From the NCBI GenBank assembly GCA_902494555.1, contig CABUTR010000003.1:40958-104957 (forward strand): DNA of 64,000 nucleotides, in the 5' to 3' direction. Position 1 is the first letter of the stretch. The number at the start of each line of letters is the position of its first letter. Of the stretch, positions 1-8,395 are shown piece by piece. The notes beneath the pieces are model-generated. The model saw only the letters and a program-made list of their open reading frames with translations, was not told the origin of the DNA and searched no databases. The position numbers were made by a program, and so were the translations under genes. The stretch comes from an uncultured Collinsella sp. Lineage in GTDB: Bacteria; Actinomycetota; Coriobacteriia; Coriobacteriales; Coriobacteriaceae.

Positions 1-2
1 GC

Positions 3-1163
3 GCCAACACCGGCTGCGGCGAGTTCTCGCTGTCGGTCTATCCCACGAGCCAGCCCGTGGCGCTCGAACTTACACGTCGTGGCTATATCTACGACCTTAT
101 GGAGGCCGGCGCGATCGTGCGCACGGCGTTCTGCGGTCCGTGCTTTGGCGCCGGCGACACGCCTGCCAACAACGGCCTTTCGATCCGCCACACTACGCGC
201 AACTTCCCCAACCGTGAGGGCTCCAAGCCGGGCAGTGGCCAGTTGAGCGCCGTGGCTCTGATGGACGCTCGCTCCATTGCGGCGACGGCTGCCAACGGCG
301 GCGTCCTGACGCCGGCGACCGACCTGCCCGAGGACACCTGGGACGAGGCCTGCGAGTACACCTTCGACGACGCTCCCTACAAGAAGCGCGTGTACTGGGG
401 CTTTGACAAGGCTGAGCCCGCCGACGAGCTGGTCGAGGGCCCCAACATCAAGCCGTGGCCCGCGATGGAGCCGCTCGGCGACGATATCCTGCTCAAGGTT
501 TGCTCCAAGATCATGGACCCGGTCACTACGACCGACGAGCTCATTCCCTCGGGCGAGACGAGCTCCTTCCGCTCCAACCCGCTGGGCCTGGCCGAGTTTA
601 CGCTGAGCCGCCGCGACCCGGCCTACGTGGGCCGTTCCAAGGAGGTTGACGCGGTAGAAAAGCGCCGCGTGGCCGGCGAGGCCACGGGCGACCTGGCGGC
701 GCTCGATGCCGAGCTTGCCGGCGTGTTTGAGGCGCTGGCCGGCGCGGGCATCGCGGCCGATGCCAAGGCGACCGAGTATGGCTCCATGCTCTACGCCAAG
801 AAGCCGGGCGACGGTTCTGCCCGCGAGCAGGCCGCGAGCTGCCAGCGCGTAATTGGCGGCCTGGCCAACATCGTCCACGAGTACGCCACCAAGCGCTATC
901 GCTCCAACGTGATGAACTGGGGCATGGTGCCCTTCCAGATGGAGACGGAGCCCAACTTTGAGGTGGGCGACTACGTCTTTGTGCCGGGTATCCGTGCCGC
1001 GCTCGATGGCGACCTCAAGAACATCGCCGCCTACGTGGTGCGCGCCGACGGCACGGTCGAGCAGATTGAGCTTTACATTGCCGATATGACGGCCGAGGAG
1101 CGTGCCATCGTCAAGGCCGGCTGCCTGATCAACTACAACAAGTTCAAGGCCGCTGCCGAGTAA
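3..1163 (+). CDS. Aconitase-family hydratase, 3' part
   Basis: C-terminal part (about 387 codons) of a gene that begins before the window; the frame is open from base 3, so the GTG at 57 is an internal valine rather than a start. The CGPC motif followed by G and the downstream N-F-x-N-R-E-G-S segment match the part of aconitase-family hydratases that supplies two of the three [4Fe-4S] cysteines and the substrate loop. The G-S-G-Q-L-S-A-V-A-L-M-D stretch corresponds to the region of aconitases usually written A-S-P-E. The best guess is a YbhJ/AcnA-like hydratase acting on citrate, aconitate or a related hydroxy acid; the substrate cannot be read from this piece. Family assignment is firm, exact function is not. 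Confidence 0.85.
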   Translation, partial: ANTGCGEFSLSVYPTSQPVALELTRRGYIYDLMEAGAIVRTAFCGPCFGAGDTPANNGLSIRHTTRNFPNREGSKPGSGQLSAVALMDARSIAATAANGGVLTPATDLPEDTWDEACEYTFDDAPYKKRVYWGFDKAEPADELVEGPNIKPWPAMEPLGDDILLKVCSKIMDPVTTTDELIPSGETSSFRSNPLGLAEFTLSRRDPAYVGRSKEVDAVEKRRVAGEATGDLAALDAELAGVFEALAGAGIAADAKATEYGSMLYAKKPGDGSAREQAASCQRVIGGLANIVHEYATKRYRSNVMNWGMVPFQMETEPNFEVGDYVFVPGIRAALDGDLKNIAAYVVRADGTVEQIELYIADMTAEERAIVKAGCLINYNKFKAAAE

Positions 1164-1174
1164 CTCTGCTGTAC

Positions 1175-1246
1175 GCCCCGGACACACCTTTCCCTCGTGC
1201 TCACGCGCTTCGCGAGGGTCGCCCGAGGGAAAGGTGTGTTCGGGGC
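1175..1246. repeat. Long imperfect inverted repeat after the hydratase
   Basis: Two 23-base arms (1175-1197 and 1224-1246) are complementary except for one position and enclose a 26-base interior that can form a small hairpin of its own. There is no T-run, and a separate canonical terminator follows 50 bases downstream, so this is probably a mobile or REP-like palindrome rather than the terminator. Confidence 0.7.
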
Positions 1247-1256
1247 TACCGCGACG

Positions 1257-1292
1257 CTCTCGTTGGGTCTTGAGGGACGCCAAAAATAGACT
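1257..1292 (+). repeat. Intergenic direct repeat, copy 1
   Basis: The segment CTCGTTGGGTCTTGA followed by GGACGC, an A-rich tract and AGACT recurs almost unchanged at about 2385-2418. The two copies flank the minus-strand paralog at 1365-2012, and copy 2 lies upstream of the plus-strand paralog at 2543-3214. They appear to be flanks carried along when the gene pair was duplicated. Confidence 0.6.
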
Positions 1293-1297
1293 TGCTT

Positions 1298-1331
1298 GAA
1301 GCCGCTTCTCTTAATGGGGCGGCTTCTTTTT
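1298..1331 (+). terminator. Rho-independent terminator of the hydratase gene
   Basis: Arms GAAGCCGC (1298-1305) and GCGGCTTC (1319-1326) are perfectly complementary and are followed by five T residues. It lies about 135 bases after the hydratase stop codon. Confidence 0.85.
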
Positions 1332-1364
1332 GTCGAAAACCACCACAAAGGTGCCCGGCGGTTC

Positions 1365-2012
1365 CTATTTCGATGGGGTCCAGGTTATCTCATCGTCAAA
1401 TAGCCAAGTGCGTGCTGAGCCGCTGTCGCGCGCTGTCTGCGGATCGGGCTCGCAGGTTTGTTCGTAGGCATCCTCGGTACACCGATCCATAAAATCGACG
1501 ACTGCCGTCTGGTCGCCTTCCATGACGTAGATCACGTTGCCATCCGAGATATAGACTCCCGGCCCTTCGTTGTCCACGTAGCCGGGGTCGTATGAGACGT
1601 TGCACAGTCTGCTCCCGTTTGCCGCATCGAGTTCAAGGGTCGAATAATACCCGCCATTCATTTGGAGTTTCTTGGCTCGATATATTGCGGCGCCGTACCA
1701 CCGCGTAAACGTCTTGCCTTTGAGTAAATTGGTTGCCTTGCCGATAAGCTGCTCATCTTGGGTATAGCGCGTGGCTCCAAGTTCGATTCGGGGATAGTTG
1801 CTGACCCCAAGCGCTGCGGGCGTACCGTCGAAATCGACGGTGATTGAATCGGGTTTGACGATATCGGTGAGGATTTCGATAGGGTAGCTTACGGTTTCAA
1901 CCGCCGCCTGCGTCGCCGAGGCAGGGAGAAATGCGAGATAGATAATGCCTACGCCGACTGCGGTAATTGCAAACGCTAAGACGAGCAGGCCGATATAGGT
2001 GGAGCGTTTCAC
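1365..2012 (-). CDS. Membrane-anchored protein, paralog of 2543-3214
   Basis: A 215-residue protein with a short basic N-terminus, one hydrophobic segment (about residues 5-28) that works as a signal anchor or signal peptide, and an extracytoplasmic remainder. I do not recognise a family. It is clearly homologous along its whole length to the divergent neighbour at 2543-3214: shared stretches include S-I/T-I-T-V-D-F-D, F-x-R-W-Y-G, S-x-E-L-D-x-A-N-G, D-P-G-Y and the C-terminal T-A-R-D-S-G-S-A-R-T-W-L-F. Cysteines in the C-terminal half (C-T-E-D-A-Y-E-Q-T-C and the L-C-N/D-V site) are conserved in both and could form disulfides. I chose the GTG at 2012 over the GTG at 2021 because the stretch TTGCAT...GAGGTGC...GTG is conserved upstream of both paralogs and provides the ribosome site. 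Confidence 0.75.
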   Translation of the reverse strand: MKRSTYIGLLVLAFAITAVGVGIIYLAFLPASATQAAVETVSYPIEILTDIVKPDSITVDFDGTPAALGVSNYPRIELGATRYTQDEQLIGKATNLLKGKTFTRWYGAAIYRAKKLQMNGGYYSTLELDAANGSRLCNVSYDPGYVDNEGPGVYISDGNVIYVMEGDQTAVVDFMDRCTEDAYEQTCEPDPQTARDSGSARTWLFDDEITWTPSK

Positions 2013-2384
2013 GGTGGGCACCTCTCATGCAATATGCAATCATTAAGATAAATGATACAAGCTTACGACAATATTCAAAAGAAAGCGATCGTTCGAAATG
2101 GGGGGCTAAAAGGCCCTATTGGGCTTCGATTCGATCTCTAATAGGAATATTTGCCTCCCCTCATTCTGGGCGAGGGGTCAAAAATTGAGTTCACGAGTTT
2201 TGCGCAATACTATTCTCACTAAACCCGCTATTTTCACTATAAGCACTATAAAAACGACGGGGACGATGACGAGAGTATTGTGGCGTACGATAACCAAGCC
2301 GTTTAAGCCGGCACCCTTGTCTTGAATCTCCATCTATATCTGCGCGAACGGGCTATCGGTGGCTGTCGATTTTGTCGCTGTGTT

Positions 2385-2418
2385 CTCGTTGGGTCTTGAA
2401 GGACGCTAAAAAAGACTG
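2385..2418 (+). repeat. Intergenic direct repeat, copy 2
   Basis: Second copy of the 1257-1292 element. An open frame runs through it from a TTG at 2372 into the paralog, but conservation of this stretch as non-coding DNA beside the other paralog argues against translation starting here. The rest of 2022-2542 is AT-richer than its surroundings and holds no convincing gene. Confidence 0.55.
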
Positions 2419-2420
2419 GG

Positions 2421-2454
2421 ACCGCCACAAAGGGGACAGGACCTTTGTGGTGGT
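2421..2454. repeat. Palindrome, CACAAAGG hairpin family
   Basis: Arms ACCGCCACAAAGG (2421-2433) and CCTTTGTGGTGGT (2442-2454) form a 13-pair stem with one mismatch around GGGACAGGA-like sequence. A sister hairpin with nearly the same arms lies at 3223-3257, and an eroded one-armed copy starts at 1339. Confidence 0.7.
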
Positions 2455-2542
2455 GGGGTACGAGCAGCTCCTTTTGGTATTAGTGCTGGCCGCGATATCA
2501 TTAGTGCAGGTGGCGAAGGCTTGCATTGTGAGGTGCTTTGCT

Positions 2543-3214
2543 GTGAGAAGTCCTGCCCGTATTGGATTGATTGTTTTGGCGCTTGCGATCACCGTGGTTG
2601 GCATGGGCGCTGTCGGCATGGCGTTTCTACCTGCTGCGGTGACGGAGCCGGTGGTTAAGCCTGTGACTCAATCTGTCGAACTTCTGACCGGCGACGACAA
2701 GCCTGAGACCATTACCGTTGATTTTGATGAGCGACCGGCTGCGCTGGGCATTAGTAATTATCCACATATTCAGCTTGGGGCTATGCGCTATACCACGGAT
2801 TCTAGTCTGATCGAAAGGGCGTCCGAGCTGCTCAGGGGCAAAACCTTTAAGCGCTGGTATGGATATGCGTCCTATCGGGCAAAAGCGAACGACATGGTTG
2901 GCGGATGTCACTCGTCCATCGAGTTGGACACCGCGAATGGCGCCAAGTTATGTGATGTTTTGTACGATCCTGGCTACGAGGGCAATGAGGGGCCGGGCAT
3001 CTACATCTTGGATGGCGATGCCGCCTATGTCATGGAGGGCAGCCGGACCGAGCTCAACGATTTTATGGGTCAGTGCATTCAGGATGCCTATGAACAGACC
3101 TGCTTGCCCGACCCGCAGACTGCACGCGATAGCGGGTCTGCCCGTACATGGCTGTTCGAGGAAGAGATGCCCTGGAACGCCGAATCGGGAAGCACAGGCT
3201 CGGCGAAGGAGTAG
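2543..3214 (+). CDS. Membrane-anchored protein, paralog of 1365-2012
   Basis: A 223-residue protein with one N-terminal hydrophobic segment (about residues 6-27) and an extracytoplasmic domain; function unknown. It pairs with the minus-strand neighbour over its full length, including the conserved central R-W-Y-G and C-terminal D-P-Q-T-A-R-D-S-G-S-A-R-T-W-L-F segments and two conserved cysteines. The open frame reaches back to 2372, but GTG 2543 preceded by GAGGTG is the start that matches the paralog (V-R-S-P-A-R-I-G-L beside V-K-R-S-T-Y-I-G-L). GTG 2528 with GAAGG eight bases upstream is a possible alternative. The C-terminus adds a short Ser/Gly-rich tail that the paralog lacks. Confidence 0.75.
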   Translation: MRSPARIGLIVLALAITVVGMGAVGMAFLPAAVTEPVVKPVTQSVELLTGDDKPETITVDFDERPAALGISNYPHIQLGAMRYTTDSSLIERASELLRGKTFKRWYGYASYRAKANDMVGGCHSSIELDTANGAKLCDVLYDPGYEGNEGPGIYILDGDAAYVMEGSRTELNDFMGQCIQDAYEQTCLPDPQTARDSGSARTWLFEEEMPWNAESGSTGSAKE

Positions 3215-3222
3215 AGACCGCG

Positions 3223-3257
3223 ACCACCACAAAGGTGCCTGTCCCCTTTGCGGTGGT
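3223..3257. repeat. Palindrome, CACAAAGG hairpin family
   Basis: Arms ACCACCACAAAGG (3223-3235) and CCTTTGCGGTGGT (3245-3257), one mismatch, with the loop containing TGCCTGTCC. Same family as 2421-2454. There is no T-run, so it is more likely a dispersed palindromic element than a simple terminator, although it could act as one. Confidence 0.7.
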
Positions 3258-3263
3258 TCTCGG

Positions 3264-3403
3264 TTTGTCTCGATTTGTAACAGACAGAGCCCTATTTGCC
3301 GACTAGATGTTACAGATTGAGACAAACGGGTGCCGCTGAACAATTTGTCTCGATCTGTAACATCTAGGATCAAAAATGGCTGCTAGATGCTACAGATCGA
3401 GAT
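3264..3403. repeat. Two hairpins of a TTTGTCTCGATYTGTAACA repeat
   Basis: Four copies of one roughly 20-base unit alternate in orientation: forward at 3264-3282, inverted at 3303-3326, forward at 3343-3367 and inverted at 3383-3403. Each forward/inverted pair folds into a long stem. The second pair extends through CATCTAG/CTAGATG. This lies in the 366-base gap before clpB, which otherwise holds AT-rich promoter-like DNA at about 3463-3494 (imperfect palindrome CTTATATATA...TGTGTATAAG). Confidence 0.75.
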
Positions 3404-3580
3404 GGTAGTGCGCCTGGGCAGCGGCGGGCTGACATCTCAGTACCCTATCCACCAATCACTCAGAAAATCTTATATATAGAGACTTAGATTTGTGTATAAG
3501 ATCGTACAAAGCTGGCAACAATACTTCTCGAACAACGTGAAGCCGCCCCGTAGGGCGGCCGCCCCAAGAGAGGTGATTCC

Positions 3581-6208
3581 ATGAGAATCGATAAGCTAGC
3601 AATGACGTCGCGCGAGGCGTTGCAGACCGCCATGAGCACGGCTGCCGACGCACAGGCCGGCGCGGTGGAGCCGATTCACCTGTTGTCTGCCCTGCTCGGT
3701 GCCGGCGAGCGCAATATCTCCGTGATCATCGAGCGCATCGGCGCCGACCCGGCCCAGCTCGCACGTTCCACGCAGGATGCCATCGACCGCGCGCCCAAGG
3801 TTTCGGGCGAGGGCCAGCAGATGGGCCTGTCCAACGAGCTCGTCCGCGTCATCGAAAAGGCCGAGAAGAAGGCCACCAAGATGGGCGACAGCTTTGTGGT
3901 GACCGAGCATCTGCTGATGGCACTTGCCGAGGATAAGGGCGAGGCTGGCCGCGTCCTGCGCGACGCAGGTGTCACCAAGGAGCGCATCGAGCAAGTCTAC
4001 GAGGAGCTGCGCGGCGATGACCGCGTGACGTCTGCCGAGGACAAGACCCAGTTTGAGGCGCTGGAGCAGTATGGCCGCAACATCTGCGACCTCGCCCGCG
4101 CCGGCAAGCTCGACCCGGTCATCGGCCGTACCGACGAGATCCGTCGTACCATCCAGGTTCTGTCCCGCCGCACCAAGAACAACCCCGTGCTCATCGGCGA
4201 GCCGGGTGTGGGCAAGACGGCCATCGTCGAGGGCATCGCCCAGCGTATCGTGGCCGGCGACGTGCCGAGCACGCTGCGCGATCGCGACCTCATCGAGCTC
4301 GACATGAGCGCGCTGGTCGCCGGCGCCAAGTACCGTGGTGAGTTCGAGGACCGCTTAAAGGCCGTGCTCAAGGAGGTACAGAAGTCCGAGGGCAAGGTCA
4401 TCCTGTTCATCGATGAGCTCCACACCATCGTGGGCGCGGGTGCCACCGAGGGCTCCATGGATGCCGGCAACATTCTCAAGCCGGCGCTCGCCCGTGGCGA
4501 CCTGCATGCGATCGGCGCGACCACGCTCGACGAATATCGCAAGTACATCGAGAAGGACGCAGCGCTCGCACGTCGTTTCCAGACCGTTATGGTCAGCGAG
4601 CCTACCGTCGAGGACACCATCTCGATCCTGCGTGGCCTCAAGGAGAAGTACGAGATCTTCCACGGCGTGCATATTACCGATAGCGCGCTCGTGGCCGCCG
4701 CCGACCTCTCCGATCGCTACATCGCCGACCGTTTCCTGCCCGACAAGGCCATCGACCTGGTCGATGAGGCCGCAAGCCGCCTGCGCATGGAGCTCGACAG
4801 CATGCCGGTCGAGATCGACGCCACCACGCGTCAGCTCACCCAGCTGCAGATTGAGGAGCAGGCGCTCATGAAGGAGACCGACGACGCCTCCAAGGAGCGT
4901 CTGGAGGCCCTGCGCCAGGAGATCGCCGAGGTCCAAGAAAAGCTCAACGTGCAAAAGGCCGGCTGGCTCAACCAGAAGAACGCCATCGACCACGTGCAGG
5001 AGCTTAAGGGCCAGCTTGACGAGGCCAAGAGCGAGGAGGAGCGCGCGACGCGCAACGGCGATCTGGGCCGTGCGTCCGAGCTGCGCTTTTCCGTGATTCC
5101 GGGTCTGCAGCAGCAGATTCAGGATTCCGAGGTTGCGCTCGAGGCACAAAAGCAGCAGGACGGCGAGGGCCTCAACGAGCAGGTGACCTCCGATGAGATC
5201 GCCGAGGTCGTGAGCGCCTGGACCGGCGTGCCCGTGTCCAAGATGATGCAGGGCGAGCTCGACAAGCTCAAGGGCCTGGAGGGCGAGCTGCATAAGCGTG
5301 TCATCGGCCAGGACGAGGCCGTGTCCGCTGTGGCCGCGGCCGTGCGCCGCAGCCGTGCGGGCCTCTCCGACCCGGACAAGCCCATCGGCAGCTTCTTCTT
5401 CCTGGGCCCCACCGGCGTAGGCAAGACCGAGCTCGCCAAGGCGCTTGCCGAGTGCCTGTTCGACGACGAGCGCGCGCTCGTGCGTATCGACATGTCCGAG
5501 TACATGGAGAAGTTCAGCGTCCAGCGTCTGATCGGTGCGCCCCCGGGATACGTGGGTTACGACGAGGGCGGCCAGCTCACCGAGGCCGTGCGCCGTCGTC
5601 CGTACTCCGTAATCTTGCTCGACGAGATGGAGAAGGCCCATCCGGATGTCTTTAACGTGCTGCTGCAGGTGCTCGACGACGGCCGCCTGACCGACGGCCA
5701 GGGTCGTCAGGTGTCCTTCAAGAACACGATCATCATCATGACGTCTAACGTGGGCTCCAAGGCTATCGCCGAGCTTTCCGGTAAGGACGAGGAGGAGATG
5801 CGCCATCAGGTCGACGCGGCCATGGCTCAGACCTTCCGCCCCGAGTTCCTCAACCGTATCGACGATATCGTGGTGTTCCATCCGCTCGGCATGGCGCAGA
5901 TTGAGAAGATCGTCGATATCCAGCTCGCCGATGTCCGCGCACGCCTGGCCAAGGAGCGCATGACGCTTGCCATCACCCCGGCGGCCAAGCAGATGCTCGC
6001 CGTGGGCGGCCTGGACCCGGTCTTTGGCGCTCGTCCGCTCAAGCGTCTGGTCCAGCGCGAGGTCGTGGATGCCATCGCGGCCGCTATCATCGACGGCACG
6101 GTGCGCGAGGGCGATCAGGTGACGGTCGATGTCGACAAGGACGGTGCTTTTACCGTCGTGTGCGATAACACGCCGTCTGCCACCTACGAGGTGCCCGACG
6201 CCGAGTAG
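3581..6208 (+). CDS. clpB: ATP-dependent chaperone ClpB
   Basis: Protein disaggregase of 875 residues, the usual length for ClpB. It rescues aggregated proteins together with DnaK/DnaJ in the cytoplasm. The N-terminal Clp repeat domain covers roughly residues 1-145. The first AAA+ module has Walker A G-E-P-G-V-G-K-T near residue 206 and Walker B I-L-F-I-D-E-L-H. A coiled middle domain follows at about 400-525, rich in charged heptads, which distinguishes ClpB from ClpA and ClpC. The second AAA+ module has G-P-T-G-V-G-K-T-E near 607. The ATG at 3581 follows GAGAGGTGATTCC. The gene is monocistronic and closed by the terminator at 6253. I see no clear CIRCE or HAIR operator upstream. Confidence 0.97.
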   Translation: MRIDKLAMTSREALQTAMSTAADAQAGAVEPIHLLSALLGAGERNISVIIERIGADPAQLARSTQDAIDRAPKVSGEGQQMGLSNELVRVIEKAEKKATKMGDSFVVTEHLLMALAEDKGEAGRVLRDAGVTKERIEQVYEELRGDDRVTSAEDKTQFEALEQYGRNICDLARAGKLDPVIGRTDEIRRTIQVLSRRTKNNPVLIGEPGVGKTAIVEGIAQRIVAGDVPSTLRDRDLIELDMSALVAGAKYRGEFEDRLKAVLKEVQKSEGKVILFIDELHTIVGAGATEGSMDAGNILKPALARGDLHAIGATTLDEYRKYIEKDAALARRFQTVMVSEPTVEDTISILRGLKEKYEIFHGVHITDSALVAAADLSDRYIADRFLPDKAIDLVDEAASRLRMELDSMPVEIDATTRQLTQLQIEEQALMKETDDASKERLEALRQEIAEVQEKLNVQKAGWLNQKNAIDHVQELKGQLDEAKSEEERATRNGDLGRASELRFSVIPGLQQQIQDSEVALEAQKQQDGEGLNEQVTSDEIAEVVSAWTGVPVSKMMQGELDKLKGLEGELHKRVIGQDEAVSAVAAAVRRSRAGLSDPDKPIGSFFFLGPTGVGKTELAKALAECLFDDERALVRIDMSEYMEKFSVQRLIGAPPGYVGYDEGGQLTEAVRRRPYSVILLDEMEKAHPDVFNVLLQVLDDGRLTDGQGRQVSFKNTIIIMTSNVGSKAIAELSGKDEEEMRHQVDAAMAQTFRPEFLNRIDDIVVFHPLGMAQIEKIVDIQLADVRARLAKERMTLAITPAAKQMLAVGGLDPVFGARPLKRLVQREVVDAIAAAIIDGTVREGDQVTVDVDKDGAFTVVCDNTPSATYEVPDAE

Positions 6209-6252
6209 ATTTTTGGGGCCGGCTTTAAACCGCCCCTCATCGCAAAACGCCA

Positions 6253-6288
6253 AGGGCGGCGGATCCAATCGGGTCCGCCGCCCTTTTT
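6253..6288 (+). terminator. Rho-independent terminator of clpB
   Basis: Arms AGGGCGGCGGATCC (6253-6266) and GGGTCCGCCGCCCT (6271-6284), one G-T type mismatch, four-base loop AATC, followed by a run of T. Confidence 0.92.
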
Positions 6289-6338
6289 CGTGCGACAATC
6301 GATGGTGTTGAACGGATGCGATGCAAGGAGCTATGCAG

Positions 6339-6533
6339 ATGAAAGACGAGATCAAGACAAGCGCGCCGGCGACCGATGCCGCACCCGCCGCACCCAAGCC
6401 CGCGCCTAAACCGGCACCCAAGCCGCGCGACCCCTACATCCGCGCCGAGAACGAGGACGATGACGGCTACGATCCCTACAGCGATCGCCGCCCCGAGCGC
6501 GAGCCGATGTTCGAAGCCGACCCCTGGCGCTGA
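6339..6533 (+). CDS. Small Pro/Ala-rich acidic protein
   Basis: A 64-residue protein of unknown function. The N-terminal half is low complexity with K-P-A-P repeats, and the C-terminal half is acidic and rich in D, Y and R (D-D-D-G-Y-D-P-Y-S-D-R-R-P-E-R-E). There is no membrane segment and no cysteine. Three in-frame ATGs lie close together (6321, 6333, 6339); AAGGAG at 6325-6330 best serves ATG 6339. Composition and position suggest a conserved small coriobacterial protein, but there is no domain to name. It could be intrinsically disordered. Confidence 0.6.
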   Translation: MKDEIKTSAPATDAAPAAPKPAPKPAPKPRDPYIRAENEDDDGYDPYSDRRPEREPMFEADPWR

Positions 6534-6557
6534 GTGCCACCCAAAAGGCCACCAATA

Positions 6558-6624
6558 AGTTGCGGTGAAATAGGGACTGTTTTGCGGTTTGACCAGCAAA
6601 AACAGTCCCTATTTCACCGCAACT
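6558..6624. repeat. Long near-perfect palindrome
   Basis: Arms at 6558-6585 and 6596-6624 are complementary over 28 bases with a single one-base slip. The core reads TTGCGGTGAAATAGGGACTG and its complement, and the loop is 10 bases. It lies between convergent genes (6339-6533 and 6666-8162) and could stop transcription from both sides, but the length and absence of a clean T-run make it look like a dispersed palindromic element. Confidence 0.8.
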
Positions 6625-6665
6625 GCGTTAGGGATGTGGGTGTTGGGCGCCTGTCTTCGGGCCGG

Positions 6666-8162
6666 CTAGTCTTGGGCTTTGATGCTCGGCAGGAGAATCT
6701 GGGCGAGGTAGTCGGTCTCAAGTTTGGTCGCGGCGTCTGCCTTGCCGTCTTTGCCGACCAGTACGTTCTTGATCTGGCTATAGGTGTAGCGGTTACCGGT
6801 CGTGAGCTCGACAAGCTCAATGGCCGTGTCCATGGGGTAGGTTGACACGGGATTCTGCGTCCGTCCGTTGATGGTCTGGGGCACCACGTACGGATAGACG
6901 GGGCCGCTGGCGTAGACGGTATAACCGTTGCCTAGATTGGCTGCACCCAAAACCGTATCGCCCTCATCGGGCGTAAAGCTCTCGCCCTCGCGCACCGCGA
7001 CGAGCGTCACAATCGGCGTATCGCTGTCGCCGGCAAGATAGATGCATAGCGTGCTGCCATTTTGCCAAGTCTCGACCTTGCCGTACCACTCGACGGGAAT
7101 ATCGAGCTGGTAGAGGTCGGTTGCCTTGTGGCGAGCGTCAGCATCACGGGACGCCTGTGCCTTTTGCGCGCTCACGGCATTGACGGCGGCGTCGCGCCGC
7201 GCGGTTGCTGCCTGCTGGAGCACTTTGGCAGCCGCGGCGGAGCTCGCACCGCCCTCCTCGGCATACTTGGCGGCGGCATCGATCTGGTCGTCAGTCACCG
7301 TGTCGGCCGAAGGCACCTTGAGCTTAAAGGTGGCCTGGGCACTTAAATCCTGTCCATCGCTCTTAACGGTGACCTGCGTCTTGGTGGTCGGGACGGTATA
7401 GATGGTGCCGTCGGCCGCGATGGGGGAGGCAGCGATGGAGAGCGTGTAATCGCCGGGCAGCAGTTTGATGCCGCGGCCGTGCTCGTCAACATAGAGCGTT
7501 TCGCTCACGGAGGAGCCGTCAGAATCCTGACCGCTCACCTGTACGGGAATCTTGGAGCCAGTGGAACAGTCGAGGCCCGCGGCATGCATGCCAATCTGCA
7601 CCGACATCATCGTGTGGGCATTGGCGGCGACAGCGGCAGCCTGCTCTTGCTGATATCCGTTCCAGGCAGCATAGCCTGCACCGCCGGCGACGAGCGCGAC
7701 GGCCACGACACCGGCGACCATCAGATTGCGGCGCTTGGGCGACATCTTGCGATGGCGGACCTCGGCCTCGCGTGCCGAGGGAACGGACGGCAGGGGTATA
7801 TCGCCCATGGCGATGGTCTCGTCCACGGCTGGTGCGGAACCCAGGCCAGGAAGCTCGCGAGTCAGCGAATCCTCGGCCGGCAAGCTGTCGAGCAAGACGG
7901 TTTCCTCGCCCGTGTCGGATTCGGGCTGGTTGCCGGCCTCGCTTTCGGTGCCTTCGTGATCTGCCTCATCCTCGGCAGGCTCAACGTCGCCTGCATCCTG
8001 ATTATCGGATTGCGCCTCGGTTTCCGGCTCATCCTGCACATCAACGCCCGAATCGTCAAACGCAATCTCATCGAGTGAAATCCGGTCTAAGCTCTCCAAG
8101 GCCTCAGCGCAAGCTTCTGCATCTTGGGCCGCATCCTCTTGGCCCATCGTCTCATCATTCAT
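6666..8162 (-). CDS. Single-pass envelope protein with acidic cytoplasmic tail
   Basis: A 498-residue protein of unknown function. Residues 1 to about 140 are strongly acidic and low in complexity. A basic patch (R-H-R-K-M-S-P-K-R-R) precedes one transmembrane helix at about 149-168, so the acidic tail should be cytoplasmic and the rest outside. The outer part starts with an Ala-rich helix, then a beta-rich segment with a single cysteine, a helical linker and a C-terminal domain with D-I-P-V-E-W-Y-G-K-V-E and G-N-G-Y-T-V-Y-A-S-G-P motifs. The layout resembles other actinobacterial zinc-ribbon-less envelope-stress or cell-wall proteins, but I cannot name the family. ATG 8162 is preceded by GGGGGATGT. 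Confidence 0.75.
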   Translation of the reverse strand: MNDETMGQEDAAQDAEACAEALESLDRISLDEIAFDDSGVDVQDEPETEAQSDNQDAGDVEPAEDEADHEGTESEAGNQPESDTGEETVLLDSLPAEDSLTRELPGLGSAPAVDETIAMGDIPLPSVPSAREAEVRHRKMSPKRRNLMVAGVVAVALVAGGAGYAAWNGYQQEQAAAVAANAHTMMSVQIGMHAAGLDCSTGSKIPVQVSGQDSDGSSVSETLYVDEHGRGIKLLPGDYTLSIAASPIAADGTIYTVPTTKTQVTVKSDGQDLSAQATFKLKVPSADTVTDDQIDAAAKYAEEGGASSAAAAKVLQQAATARRDAAVNAVSAQKAQASRDADARHKATDLYQLDIPVEWYGKVETWQNGSTLCIYLAGDSDTPIVTLVAVREGESFTPDEGDTVLGAANLGNGYTVYASGPVYPYVVPQTINGRTQNPVSTYPMDTAIELVELTTGNRYTYSQIKNVLVGKDGKADAATKLETDYLAQILLPSIKAQD

Positions 8163-8284
8163 ACATCCCCCAAGCTCAATATCGGGACAACACTGTACCC
8201 AAAAATGGAGCCATATAAAGCGCGTGCGAAATATAAGATCCGATTTAACCTGAGCGCATCGTTCGGCCGCATCCTCGCGGCGGC

Positions 8285-8324
8285 AAAAGGCCCCCGGAAC
8301 GCGAACGAATCACATTCCGGGGGC
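8285..8324 (-). terminator. Rho-independent terminator of the DUF5692 gene
   Basis: Arms GCCCCCGGAA (8290-8299) and TTCCGGGGGC (8315-8324) pair perfectly. On the minus strand the stem is followed by CCTTTT. It lies about 70 bases after the stop codon at 8396. Confidence 0.88.
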
Positions 8325-8395
8325 TCTACAATGCGTTGAGTTGCGCGGAGTCGGCCAGGCGGCTTCACATTCAAGCGATGTTTGCGTCGGGCGCG

